The notes beneath the pieces are model-generated. The model saw nothing but the letters and a program-made list of their open reading frames with translations, ran no database searches and was not told where the DNA came from. Below, piece by piece: positions 1 through 6,933 of a stretch of 18,849 nucleotides of DNA; within the stretch, counting starts at the first letter, position 1; each line of letters opens with the position of its first letter. The position numbers were made by a program, and so were the translations under genes. This DNA comes from Thermoplasmata archaeon (GTDB taxonomy: Archaea > Thermoplasmatota > Thermoplasmata > Lutacidiplasmatales > UBA184), in contig JASHUJ010000136.1 of the NCBI GenBank assembly GCA_030040035.1, positions 1-18,849 of the forward strand, read 5' to 3'.

Positions 1-2
1 GG

Positions 3-524
3 TGGGTCAACGATCCGATCGACGGGACGGTCTCGTTCCTCCACGGCGTGCCGCTGTACAGCGTCCTCGTCGCCGCGGAGGTGGACGCCCGGCCCGTCGT
101 CGGCGTGATCCACCTTCCCGCCCTGGGCAATACGATCGCGGCGGCGCTCGGCTCGGGATGTCGCTGGAACGGCCGGCCCGCCCGGGTCTCCGCGATCTCC
201 CGGCTCTCGGAGGCGACCGTCCTCACCTCCTCGGTGCGCGCCCTGGAGGCGCGGGGCGTACGATTCCGTCGCTGGGGCCCGCGGGCCCGGACCGCGCGTA
301 CCTGGGGCGACGCCTACGGCCACGCGCTGGTCGCGACGGGTCGAGCGGACGCGATGCTCGACACCGGCCTCCACCCGTGGGACGTGGCGGCGATCGTCCC
401 GGTCGTCACCGAGGCCGGGGGCCGGATCACCGATTGGAGCGGACGGACCGGCCGCCCCGAGGGGGATTTCCTGAGCTCGAACGGACGGCTCCACGCCGAG
501 CTCCTTCGGGCGGTTCGCCCGTGA
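3..524 (+). CDS. Inositol monophosphatase / histidinol-phosphatase (HisN-like) family, C-terminal part
   Basis: The 5' end lies outside the window; the frame is open from base 3. The first codons read WVNDPIDGT followed by F-L-H-G-V-P-L-Y-S, the metal-binding motif of the Li+-sensitive Mg2+-dependent phosphatases (W-x-x-D-P-x-D-G-T). Near the end comes HPWDVAAIVPVVTEAGG, the second family signature (W-D-x-A-A...E-A-G-G). The stretches GDAYGHALVATGRADAML and SSNGRLHAEL resemble the histidinol-phosphate phosphatase branch more than classical inositol monophosphatase. The likely role is hydrolysis of a phosphate monoester such as inositol phosphate, histidinol phosphate or fructose bisphosphate; the substrate cannot be fixed from this fragment. 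An ATG at 48 is internal to the conserved fold and is not the start. The gene is convergent with the small basic ORF at 595-693. Confidence 0.9.
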   Translation, partial: WVNDPIDGTVSFLHGVPLYSVLVAAEVDARPVVGVIHLPALGNTIAAALGSGCRWNGRPARVSAISRLSEATVLTSSVRALEARGVRFRRWGPRARTARTWGDAYGHALVATGRADAMLDTGLHPWDVAAIVPVVTEAGGRITDWSGRTGRPEGDFLSSNGRLHAELLRAVRP

Positions 525-594
525 TCTCGCGGAACCTGTGGCGCACGGGCGGCCTGACCCCGGAGTCCTGCGGGGGAATTGGCGCGCGGCGGTA

Positions 595-693
595 CTAGGC
601 TCGTCGCCGTCGGGCGGCGATCCGAAGACGACGTTGCCGGTGGTGGCGCTTCTTGTTGGCGGCGGACGGCCGCTTTCGGGGTTTGACGGTCAT
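595..693 (-). CDS. Tiny arginine/lysine-rich protein (32 aa), function unknown
   Basis: This short ATG-to-TAG frame encodes 32 residues, of which 15 are Lys or Arg and two are His, ending in a run of four arginines before a final Ala. A TTAAAAT box lies about 42 bp before the ATG, which would leave a leader of about 15 nt. Size and charge recall very small ribosome- or RNA-binding proteins such as eL41 or the mitochondrial/actinobacterial bS38/COX24 type. I see no alignable signature, so this is an analogy and not a homology call. The downstream end faces the phosphatase gene with a 70-bp gap, and the helicase/zinc-ribbon frame ends upstream on the same strand. About 9 of 32 third positions are A or T, more than in neighbouring genes, so a chance ORF remains possible. 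Confidence 0.45.
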   Translation of the reverse strand: MTVKPRKRPSAANKKRHHRQRRLRIAARRRRA

Positions 694-730
694 GGGACCC
701 TTCGTCCGAGGGTCCACGGGAGACCGGGGC

Positions 731-739
731 GTTAAAATC
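731..739 (-). promoter_or_regulatory. TATA-like box for the small basic ORF
   Basis: The minus-strand sequence AGATTTTAA stands out in a very GC-rich gap between the helicase/zinc-ribbon stop (762) and the ATG at 693. It is about 42 bp before the ATG, compatible with transcription starting around 708. Confidence 0.45.
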
Positions 740-761
740 TCTTCTCTGCGCCGCGGTCCGC

Positions 762-1067
762 TCAGAGGTCCTTCAGGATCTGCTCGACCTCGCGGGCCGC
801 CGCGTCGAGCTCCTTCGAGACACGATGCACCGCCTTCTTCGCCGCCGCGGAGGGATCCTTCGCCGCGGCTTCCGCCTTCGTCGAGACCCGCTTCGTCAAT
901 TCGGCGGTGCTCCGGGCGAGATCGCGGGCCGCCCGGCGGGTCTCCTCGAGCAGCTGGTGGAGCGACGCGGACTCGGCCTTCGCCGCCGACCGCGGCACTG
1001 CGGCGCCGCACGCGGCGCACTGGAGGGCGCCCGCGGGGAGCTCCTTGCCGCAGTTCTGGCAGTACAT
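762..1067 (-). CDS. Possible separate gene: zinc-ribbon protein with helical C-terminus (101 aa)
   Basis: An internal in-frame ATG at 1067 would give a self-contained 101-residue protein. It starts MYCQNCGKELPAG and carries two CxxC knuckles (C3/C6 and C17/C20), the usual N-terminal zinc ribbon of many small archaeal proteins. An Ala/Lys/Glu-rich amphipathic helical or coiled-coil region follows to the end. Three points favour separate expression. A GAGGTTCCGAGG Shine-Dalgarno-like stretch lies directly before the ATG. An isolated A/T-rich patch (minus strand GACGTATGTA, 1101-1110) lies about 38 bp upstream. The 1068-1146 segment looks less coding, with about 6 of 27 third positions A/T against about 2 of 20 in a helicase-core sample counted by hand. 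The same residues are also the C-terminus of the 762-2489 frame, so this is an alternative reading. Confidence 0.5.
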   Translation of the reverse strand: MYCQNCGKELPAGALQCAACGAAVPRSAAKAESASLHQLLEETRRAARDLARSTAELTKRVSTKAEAAAKDPSAAAKKAVHRVSKELDAAAREVEQILKDL

Positions 1068-2489
1068 CCTCGGAACCTCGCCGGCACAACCGGAGCGGCC
1101 TACATACGTCTTCTCGGGACGCCCGACGAGCGGCGTCGCGACGGCCTCACCAGCGACGTTCCCGCTCGCGGCGCTCCGCCGGAGGCCGCGAGGCGCCGCC
1201 CGGAGATCGCGCGGGTTCGGAGCGCCCTCCCGGAGGTCCTCGGCCCCGGGGGGGTCCGCGCCGGCGCCCCGTCCCCCGCCGATCGCCGGCGGGGGGCCCC
1301 GCGAGACCGGTCGCGGGGGCGCGGCGGCCGAATAGTCGAAGCCCGGGATCCGCGCCCGGCGGATCGGGAACCCGAGGAGCCGCTCGATCCGAGCGAGGTC
1401 CGAATCCTCCTCGGGGCTCACGAGCGTGTAGGCGTCGCCGCTGCGCTGGGCCCGCGCCGTCCGACCGACCCGGTGGACGTACGCCTCCGATTCGTGCGGC
1501 ACGTCGAAGTTGACGACGTGGCTCACGCCTTCCACGTCGATCCCCCGCGCGGCGATGTCCGTCGCGACCAGGACCCGGTGGTGGCCCCCCCGGAACCCCT
1601 CGAGCGCCCGGATCCGCTGGCTCTGGCTGCGGTTCCCGTGGATCACGCTCGTCGGGATGCCCCACGCCGAGAGCTGGCGGGCGAGCCGGTCGGCGCGGTG
1701 CTTCGTTCGGGCGAAGACGAGGACGCTCGACATCGTCTCGTCGCGCAGCAGCTCGCGCAGGAGCGCCGCCTTGAGGTGGCCGGGCACGGGCAGCGCCAAG
1801 TGGGCCACCCCCACCGCCGCGACGATCGTGGGATCGACGTGGACCATCCGGGGATTCCGCAGGAACTCCCGCGAGAGCTGGACGATCTCGGGCGGCATGG
1901 TGGCGGAGAACAGCATCGTCTGCCGCTCGGTCGGCAGGCGGGTGAGGATCCGGCGCACGTCGGGAAGGAAGCCCATGTCGAGCATCCGGTCGGCCTCGTC
2001 GAGCACGAGGATCCGCAGCGAACGGAAGTCCACGTACCCCCGCTGCATGTGGTCGAGCAGGCGGCCCGGCGTCGCGATGATCACCTCGGCGCCGCCCCGC
2101 AGCGCGCGCTCCTGGGGTTCCATCCCGACGCCCCCGTAGACCGCCGCACCGAGCCGCTTCGTGTAGTGACCGAGCTTCTTGAGGAAGCCTTCCGCCTGGA
2201 TCGCGAGCTCGCGCGTCGGCGTGAGCACGAGCGCGTAGACGCGACCGGGCGGGAGATCGAGCGTGCGCTCGAGGATCGGGAGCAGGAACGCGGCCGTCTT
2301 CCCGGTGCCGGTCTGGGCGGTCGCCACCAGGTCGCGACCGAGGACCGCCTCGGGGATCGCCCGGCTCTGGACCGGGGTCGCGTCCCGATAGCCCATCTCC
2401 CGCACCCCCTGCCGGATCGACGGGTGGAGCGGGAGCTCCTCGAAGCGGACCGGCGGTTCCGACGCCGGGCGCGACTCGGGTTCCGTCAT
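762..2489 (-). CDS. DEAD-box ATP-dependent RNA helicase, frame continuing into a zinc-ribbon module
   Basis: Residues 1 to about 385 form a complete DEAD-box helicase core. In order they show a Q-motif region (FEELPLHP...TPVQ, 16-41), motif I AQTGTGKT (58-65), PTRELAIQ (91-98), TPGR (140-143), motif II DEAD (164-167), motif III SAT (195-197), VLVFARTK (256-263), ATDIAARGID (309-318) and motif VI HRVGRTAR (339-346). The protein should unwind or remodel RNA duplexes using ATP, for example in ribosome assembly or mRNA turnover. Residues 386-474 are Pro/Gly/Arg/Ala-rich and look disordered. From Met475 the frame becomes a zinc ribbon (C-x2-C...C-x2-C) and a charged helical tail. This could be a true fusion, or a lost stop or frameshift between two genes. 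The ATG at 2489 sits about 25 bp downstream of a TTAA box, which supports this start. The gene is divergent from the GNAT gene at 2622. Confidence 0.92.
   Translation of the reverse strand: MTEPESRPASEPPVRFEELPLHPSIRQGVREMGYRDATPVQSRAIPEAVLGRDLVATAQTGTGKTAAFLLPILERTLDLPPGRVYALVLTPTRELAIQAEGFLKKLGHYTKRLGAAVYGGVGMEPQERALRGGAEVIIATPGRLLDHMQRGYVDFRSLRILVLDEADRMLDMGFLPDVRRILTRLPTERQTMLFSATMPPEIVQLSREFLRNPRMVHVDPTIVAAVGVAHLALPVPGHLKAALLRELLRDETMSSVLVFARTKHRADRLARQLSAWGIPTSVIHGNRSQSQRIRALEGFRGGHHRVLVATDIAARGIDVEGVSHVVNFDVPHESEAYVHRVGRTARAQRSGDAYTLVSPEEDSDLARIERLLGFPIRRARIPGFDYSAAAPPRPVSRGPPPAIGGGRGAGADPPGAEDLREGAPNPRDLRAAPRGLRRSAASGNVAGEAVATPLVGRPEKTYVGRSGCAGEVPRMYCQNCGKELPAGALQCAACGAAVPRSAAKAESASLHQLLEETRRAARDLARSTAELTKRVSTKAEAAAKDPSAAAKKAVHRVSKELDAAAREVEQILKDL
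1101..1110 (-). promoter_or_regulatory. Possible TATA-like patch before the zinc-ribbon module
   Basis: The minus-strand sequence GACGTATGTA is the only A/T-enriched patch in this part of the helicase frame. It is about 38 bp before the ATG at 1067. If real, it makes the zinc-ribbon module an independent transcript. Confidence 0.3.
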
Positions 2490-2510
2490 CGGGTACGCGA
2501 GCGGAGAGGG

Positions 2511-2518
2511 GGTTAAGA
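2511..2518 (-). promoter_or_regulatory. TATA-like box of the helicase gene
   Basis: A TTAA core at 2513-2516 lies 25 to 26 bp before the helicase ATG at 2489. This is the spacing expected for a leaderless archaeal transcript. Confidence 0.55.
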
Positions 2519-2621
2519 GGGGAGTGGACCGCGTTCCGCGGGCGGACCCGGCACCCCCTCCGCCGGGAAACGACCGCCGGCCCTATGCGGCGGGAGCGCG
2601 TGGGCGGGAAGAGCCCCTCCG

Positions 2622-3140
2622 ATGTCGCCGGCCGAGCATGTCCAGGTGCAGATCACCACGCTCGAAGGGCCGGAGCGCGACGCCGCGATCCCCGTCCTTA
2701 AGGACGGATTTGTCGGGATCTATCGCTGGCACGCCAAGCGCACGCTGCGCTCGGTCTCGGTCGTCCGCGCGGCGTGGTGGCGAGCCGAGCTCGTGGGGGT
2801 CGCGATGCTCGAGCGCCTCGAACCCGAGGTCGGGTACGTCTACTACCTCAGCGTCGGGGCCGCGCACCGCCACCAAGGCGTCGGGGCCGCGCTGCTCGAT
2901 GATGCCCTCGACAGGTTCCGGGCCGAGGGAATCGAGGTCGTGTACGGCGCGGTCGAGGAGGACAACGAACCGTCGATCGCACTCTTCCGCTCTCGCGGCT
3001 TCCGGCGGGTCGAGCGGAAGGAGACGAGCTATCGGGACGGCGGGCTCGGCGCGTGGGGTCTGCGCAGCCGGATGTGGATCGTCTCGGGGGAGGTCCTCCT
3101 CGGATTGCGCCTGGGCCCGCCCGCCCCGCACGGGACGTAG
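2622..3140 (+). CDS. GNAT-family N-acetyltransferase
   Basis: This 172-residue protein has the single-domain GNAT layout. Acetyl-CoA-binding motif A is HRHQGVGAALL (about 82-92), following the strand YVYYLSVG (72-79). Motif B is present as EEDNEPSIALFRSRGFRRVE (about 112-131), where N115 and the F-x-x-x-G-F turn are typical. It should transfer an acetyl group from acetyl-CoA to an amine; the substrate could be a small molecule or a protein N-terminus and cannot be told from sequence. The C-terminus (MWIVSGEVLLGLRLG) is hydrophobic and somewhat unusual. The ATG at 2622 is the first one that keeps the complete fold. The gene is divergent from the helicase across about 130 bp and convergent with the toroid protein, with only 13 bp between the stops. 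I see no convincing promoter box for it. Confidence 0.88.
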   Translation: MSPAEHVQVQITTLEGPERDAAIPVLKDGFVGIYRWHAKRTLRSVSVVRAAWWRAELVGVAMLERLEPEVGYVYYLSVGAAHRHQGVGAALLDDALDRFRAEGIEVVYGAVEEDNEPSIALFRSRGFRRVERKETSYRDGGLGAWGLRSRMWIVSGEVLLGLRLGPPAPHGT

Positions 3141-3153
3141 GGCGGCGTCGGCG

Positions 3154-4125
3154 CTAGTTCGCCGGGGCCGTGCCCTCGACGCGATCGAGGACCCCGCAGG
3201 CGAGCAGCGTGATCATCCGACTGGGCTTGCCCGGCACCTCGAGGCCCCACGGCCTCGGTTTCTGCTTCGGGTGACGATCGTACCACTCGGCCATCCCGCC
3301 CTCGATGTCGGGATGGAGCGCGTCAAGGTTCCAGCGGCCGTCCGGGCGACGGCGCTGGCGCAGGTGGGCGAGCGCCGTCCGGAGCCGGGGGTCATCGGAG
3401 TAGCCGAGCCGCGTCAACAGATCGAGCCCGACCAGGAGGTCGTAGTAGTAGTGGACCGGATAGTGGAAGCGCCACCACGGAGCGTACCGGTCGCCCTGGC
3501 GGTGGAGCTCGCGCTCGAGGAAGAACTGCGCGCCCCGCTCGACGCAGGCGGTCATCGCGGCGTTCCACCGGGACTTCGGGTACAGGGCGAACGCGCTCAG
3601 GCCTTCCCAGGAATCGAGGTTCCGGCCCGAACCGAAGCAAGACCATCCGCCGAGCGGACTCGAGGTCTCGACGAGCCACTCGAGACTGCGGCGGACGCGG
3701 GGATCGTCGGCGTAGCCGAGGCGGATCAGGGAGCGGGTCATGTTGCCCACGAGGCAGTGATGCCCCACGCCCTTCGCGTTGCCGCCCACGCCGCCGCCGG
3801 CCAGCGGGAACCGATCCATCCAGAGTTCGGCCGAGGCGCGGACCGCCGGGTGGTCCCGCGTGAGACCGAGGTCGCTGAGGACGATCATCCGCCAGTTCGT
3901 GGCGAAGTACTTGGGGGTGTAGAGGTTCCCCGGCCGTTCCCACCAGCCGGCCGCATCCCGGGCCGCGAGGATGTCGGCCGCCCATCCCTGCTCCGGTATC
4001 CGCCGGCGGGCCTCGCGGACCTCGGGATCGCTTTCCGATCGGCCCAAGAGCTCGCGCAGCGCCCGGTAGCGAACGGAGGGCTCCGACGGGTCCAGCAGCC
4101 AGTCGACCACACGGCGCGAGGTCAC
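3154..4125 (-). CDS. Squalene-cyclase/prenyltransferase-like alpha/alpha-toroid protein
   Basis: This 323-aa protein is built from repeated helical units that begin with D-P-x-V/L-R. Examples are SDPEVREAR (32-40), DDPRVRRSLEWL (140-151) and DDPRLRTALAHL (244-255). The last is followed by PDGRWNLD (261-268), which resembles the QW motif of terpene cyclases. Trp/Tyr-rich patches (WWERPGNLYTPKYFATNWRM, 61-80; RFHYPVHYYYDLL, 219-231) could line a hydrophobic cavity. I see no DxDD protonation motif of squalene-hopene cyclases and no prenyltransferase zinc site, so catalysis is unproven; family databases would probably call it terpene-cyclase-like. The GTG at 4125 is preferred because an ATATA box lies 26 bp upstream. 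There is no signal peptide. Confidence 0.75.
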   Translation of the reverse strand: MTSRRVVDWLLDPSEPSVRYRALRELLGRSESDPEVREARRRIPEQGWAADILAARDAAGWWERPGNLYTPKYFATNWRMIVLSDLGLTRDHPAVRASAELWMDRFPLAGGGVGGNAKGVGHHCLVGNMTRSLIRLGYADDPRVRRSLEWLVETSSPLGGWSCFGSGRNLDSWEGLSAFALYPKSRWNAAMTACVERGAQFFLERELHRQGDRYAPWWRFHYPVHYYYDLLVGLDLLTRLGYSDDPRLRTALAHLRQRRRPDGRWNLDALHPDIEGGMAEWYDRHPKQKPRPWGLEVPGKPSRMITLLACGVLDRVEGTAPAN

Positions 4126-4147
4126 GGCTCGAGCGAGCGACGGGGAG

Positions 4148-4154
4148 GATATAG
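4148..4154 (-). promoter_or_regulatory. TATA box of the toroid-protein gene
   Basis: The minus strand reads CTATATC, centred 26 bp before the GTG at 4125. It is a clear TATA box in GC-rich surroundings and decides the GTG start, implying a leaderless mRNA. Confidence 0.65.
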
Positions 4155-4241
4155 GTCCGGGCCGGAGCGCCGAGGCGATCGGGGAACCGAGCCCGTCCGC
4201 ATCGGCCGACGCCCGCCCGGGCGGCGACGGTCCTTCGGGGG

Positions 4242-4249
4242 GTATTTAG
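4242..4249 (+). promoter_or_regulatory. TATA-like box of the C2H2 gene
   Basis: GTATTTAG lies about 42 bp before the ATG at 4288 and only about 9 bp before an in-frame GTG at 4255. Transcription should start near 4272, which favours the ATG over the GTG. Confidence 0.55.
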
Positions 4250-4287
4250 CCCGAGTGCGCCTGCCGTACGGGGGGGCTCGGCGGCGG

Positions 4288-4515
4288 ATGCCGTACGTCG
4301 AGTACGACGAAGTCGAGGCGATCTGCGCCGACTGCGGTCGGGTGTTCCGGTCGGAGGACGCCCTCGCCGAGCACCAGGCCGAGGCGCACGCCGGTCAGGA
4401 GACGACCGAATCGTCCGCGGATCACGAAGCGACCGTGCGCTGTTCGCTCTGCCGCCAAAAGTTCCGCTCGGCGACCGCGCTGCGCGAGCACAACGCCCGC
4501 GCGCACAACAGCTAG
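4288..4515 (+). CDS. Small protein with two C2H2 zinc fingers (75 aa)
   Basis: Two C2H2 fingers with identical spacing, C-x2-C-x12-H-x4-H, are separated by a polar linker. Finger 1 uses C13, C16, H29 and H34 (CADCGRVFRSEDALAEHQ...). Finger 2 uses C52, C55, H68 and H73 (CSLCRQKFRSATALREHN...). The conserved F and L of classical fingers are present (F20/L26 and F59/L65). The protein probably binds DNA, RNA or a protein partner; small C2H2 proteins are common in archaea but few have known roles. The fingers look like an internal duplication. The gene ends 68 bp before the thermosome gene on the same strand, but that gene appears to have its own promoter. Confidence 0.85.
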   Translation: MPYVEYDEVEAICADCGRVFRSEDALAEHQAEAHAGQETTESSADHEATVRCSLCRQKFRSATALREHNARAHNS

Positions 4516-4551
4516 CCCTCGCTCGCGGAGCTCGGGTCCCCCGCACCCGTC

Positions 4552-4560
4552 AATCCTAAG
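4552..4560 (+). promoter_or_regulatory. Weak TATA-like box of the thermosome gene
   Basis: AATCCTAAG, with its CTAA core at 4556-4559, is centred about 26 bp before the thermosome ATG. The motif is weak, but its spacing matches the other leaderless genes here. Confidence 0.4.
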
Positions 4561-4583
4561 GTGCCCTGAGCCCGTGGGCTGGC

Positions 4584-6212
4584 ATGCTCGCAGGTACACC
4601 CGTCATCCTGCTCCAGGAGGGCTCCGAACGATCCGAAGGCTCCGAGGCGCGGCGCGCCATCTTCCAGACCGTCCGGGCCGTCGCGGAGGCGATCCGTCCG
4701 ACGCTCGGCCCCCGGGGGCTCGACAAGATGCTGGTCGACTCGCTCGGGGATGTCGTGATCACGAACGACGGCGCGACGATCCTCCAGAAGATGGAGGTGC
4801 AGCACCCCGCGGGCAAGATGCTCGCCGAGGTCGCGAAGGCCCAGGAGCAGGAGTCCGGCGACGGGACGAAGACCGCGGTCCTCCTCGCCGGCGAGCTCGT
4901 GCGGAAGGCTGAGGACCTCATCGCGGAGAAGCTCCACCCGACCGTCATCACCCGCGGCTACCAGCTCGCCGCCGCCCGGGCGCTCGTGCGATTGCCGAGC
5001 CTGGGCCGACCGGTCGGCCCGACGGACACCCCGGAGCTCGAGCGCGTCGCGAGCACCTCGATGATCTCGAAGGGGGTCGCCGCGTATCGGGACCAGCTCG
5101 CGACGCTCGCGGTCCGGGCGGTCACGGCGGTCGTCGACCCCGTCGGGGGCGCCCTCCGCTACGACCGCAAGAACGTCCAGATCCTGAAGCGCCAGGGCGG
5201 GGAGATCGCCGACGCCGAGCTGCTGGAGGGCCACGTCCTCGAGCAGGAGGCGCTCCATCCGCGCATGCCGAAGGTGGTCGCTCCCGCCCGCGTCGCGCTC
5301 CTCGCGGGGGCGATCGAGGGCAAGAAGACGGAGTTCAGCGAGGAGATCAAGATCACCGCCGTCGACCAGATCCAGTCGTTCCTCGACGAGGAGTCCCGCC
5401 TGCTGGACCGGATGGTCGAGGCGATCGAGAAGTCGGGAGCGAACGTCGTCATCACCGAGAAGGGGATCGACGACGTCGCGGCGGAGCGCCTCGCGCGCCG
5501 CGGGATCTACGCCGTGCGTCGCGCGAAGCACAGCGACCTCGAGCTGCTGGCCCGAGCGACCGGCGCGCGCCTGGTAGCGCGCCCCATCGACCTGGTCACT
5601 TCCGACCTCGGCTCGGCGGCGCGGGTGGAGGAGCGGAAGATCGGCGACGACAAGCTCACCCTCGTGTCGGGCGCGACGAAGGCCCGCGCCGTGACCCTCC
5701 TCGTCCGGGGCGGGACCCAGCACGTCGTCGACGAGGTCGAGCGCTCGCTCATCGACGCCACCGCGACCCTCGGGGTGGCGCTCGAGGACGGCCGCCTCGT
5801 CACCGGCGCGGGCGCCTCGGCGATCGAGCTCGCGCAGGACCTGCGGGAATACGCGGCGACCGTCGGCGGGCGCGAGCAGCTCGCGGTCGAAGCGTTCGCC
5901 GCGGCGCTCGAGGTCGTCCCCGCGGCGCTCGCGGAGAACGCGGGGATGGACGTCCTCAACACGCTCGTCGAGCTGCGGCGCCGCCACAAGAACGGGGAGC
6001 CCCGCGTCGGCGTGGACGCGCTCCGAGGGACCGTCGCGGACATGTCGACGATCGCGGTCGAGCCGCTCCGGGAGGTCCGCCAGGAGATCGAGGGGGCGAC
6101 CGAGACCGCGAACCTGCTGCTGCGCATCGACGATGTCATCGCGTCGAAGCGCTCGACCCCGGGGGGACCGCCCCCGGCGGGTGGCGGTGCTTCGGGCGAG
6201 GAGTTCGCGTAG
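4584..6212 (+). CDS. Thermosome subunit (group II chaperonin, TCP-1/Cpn60 family)
   Basis: The 542-aa length and domain order are those of an archaeal thermosome subunit. The equatorial N-part has TLGPRGLDKMLVDSLGDVVI (40-59) and TNDGATIL (60-67). The apical domain (about 210-365) includes ITEKGIDDVA (290-299) and RRGIYAVRRAKHSDLE (305-320). The second equatorial part has VRGGTQHVVDEVERSLIDA (374-392), REYAATVGGREQLAVEAFA (421-439) and LLLRIDDVIASKR (511-523). It should assemble into double-ring, lid-containing chaperonin complexes that fold proteins using ATP. Two normally conserved ATP-site segments differ: GDGTTT reads GDGTKT (92-97), and GGGAPE reads GAGASA (408-413). The tail is Gly/Pro-rich and ends GEEFA instead of the common GGM-type end. 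It may be a specialised paralogue in a hetero-oligomeric thermosome. Confidence 0.96.
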   Translation: MLAGTPVILLQEGSERSEGSEARRAIFQTVRAVAEAIRPTLGPRGLDKMLVDSLGDVVITNDGATILQKMEVQHPAGKMLAEVAKAQEQESGDGTKTAVLLAGELVRKAEDLIAEKLHPTVITRGYQLAAARALVRLPSLGRPVGPTDTPELERVASTSMISKGVAAYRDQLATLAVRAVTAVVDPVGGALRYDRKNVQILKRQGGEIADAELLEGHVLEQEALHPRMPKVVAPARVALLAGAIEGKKTEFSEEIKITAVDQIQSFLDEESRLLDRMVEAIEKSGANVVITEKGIDDVAAERLARRGIYAVRRAKHSDLELLARATGARLVARPIDLVTSDLGSAARVEERKIGDDKLTLVSGATKARAVTLLVRGGTQHVVDEVERSLIDATATLGVALEDGRLVTGAGASAIELAQDLREYAATVGGREQLAVEAFAAALEVVPAALAENAGMDVLNTLVELRRRHKNGEPRVGVDALRGTVADMSTIAVEPLREVRQEIEGATETANLLLRIDDVIASKRSTPGGPPPAGGGASGEEFA

Positions 6213-6326
6213 CCCCCCGGGCGTGGGGTCGCCAGCTCCGAGTGAGAGCTCCGGCCCCGACCCACAAACTTCTCCTATCGCCTTGGGTCTCCCCGGCGGG
6301 ACACGGATCCGGGGAGCGATCGACGG

Positions 6327-6863
6327 ATGGTCGACTGGTTCAGCGTCGCGGTGCTCGGGCTCGTCGGGACGTGGATCCTCGTCCTCGGCACGCTGATCCT
6401 GATGTTCTGGCAGACCCGGCAGACGCAACACCTCAACTCGGCCAACGCGGTGATGTCCCTGCGCGAGCGGTTCGACGGGACGCGGATGCGGGCGGTCCGT
6501 CGCCACCTGAGCGATCGACTCCTGCGGCAGGCGCACGAGGATATCGCGAGCATGGAGGTCGTGAACTTCTTCGAACTGATCGGGACCCTGACCCACCGCA
6601 AGATCCTCGACCACGACCTGGTCTGGGAAGCGTTCGGGACGTGGGTCGCGGCGTACTACTGGGCGCTGCGCAATCCGATCGACCTCATCGGGCAGCTGCG
6701 GACCAACTTGAACGATCCGCTCGTCTACCGGGAGTTCGAATGGCTCAATCGCCGGCTCGCCGAGCTCGACCAGAAGGCGCTCGGACGCGAGTTCGCCCCG
6801 GCCGACGAGGCCGAGGAGTCGAAGCGCATCCTGAAGCGAGAAGCCGCGCTCGAGTCGATCTAG
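6327..6863 (+). CDS. DUF4760-like single-pass membrane protein
   Basis: This 178-aa protein starts with one strong transmembrane helix (about 5-27: FSVAVLGLVGTWILVLGTLI and onward). A cytosolic, mostly helical domain follows. The segment VVNFFELIGTLTHRKILDHD (78-97) and the following LVWEAFGTWVAAYYWALRNP (98-117) fit the DUF4760 pattern, in which a helix with aromatic residues follows an F-F-E-L-I/L-G core. There are no obvious catalytic residues. The function is unknown; the family is found in bacteria and archaea as membrane-anchored helical bundles. The ATG at 6327 is the natural start because the membrane helix begins at once. A weak CTCCTAT patch about 50 bp upstream is the only promoter candidate. 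Confidence 0.7.
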   Translation: MVDWFSVAVLGLVGTWILVLGTLILMFWQTRQTQHLNSANAVMSLRERFDGTRMRAVRRHLSDRLLRQAHEDIASMEVVNFFELIGTLTHRKILDHDLVWEAFGTWVAAYYWALRNPIDLIGQLRTNLNDPLVYREFEWLNRRLAELDQKALGREFAPADEAEESKRILKREAALESI

Positions 6864-6893
6864 CGCCCGGGCTCAACTCCCCTTGACGGGAGG

Positions 6894-6899
6894 CTTAAC
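6894..6899 (+). promoter_or_regulatory. TATA-like TTAA box of the phosphoribosyltransferase gene
   Basis: CTTAAC lies about 37 bp before the ATG at 6934, in the GC-rich gap after the DUF4760-like gene. It suggests a leader of about 10 nt. Confidence 0.4.
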
Positions 6900-6933
6900 C
6901 CTGCGCGCGCGATCGTCCGGACGGGCCCGAGCG

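Noticed and set aside
825..2516. A 563-codon plus-strand open frame opposite the helicase
   Set aside because: It is a shadow frame: all helicase motifs lie on the minus strand and this translation has no recognisable domain.
2694..2705. Palindrome GTCCTTAAGGAC as a promoter
   Set aside because: It lies inside the conserved coding part of the first GNAT gene (codons for V-L-K-D-G), with no gene start at a suitable distance.
4512..6614. A 700-codon open frame on the minus strand across the thermosome gene
   Set aside because: It is antisense to a clearly conserved chaperonin gene. Its Arg/Asp/Leu-rich sequence is what the complement of GC3-rich codons produces, and it has no domain motifs.
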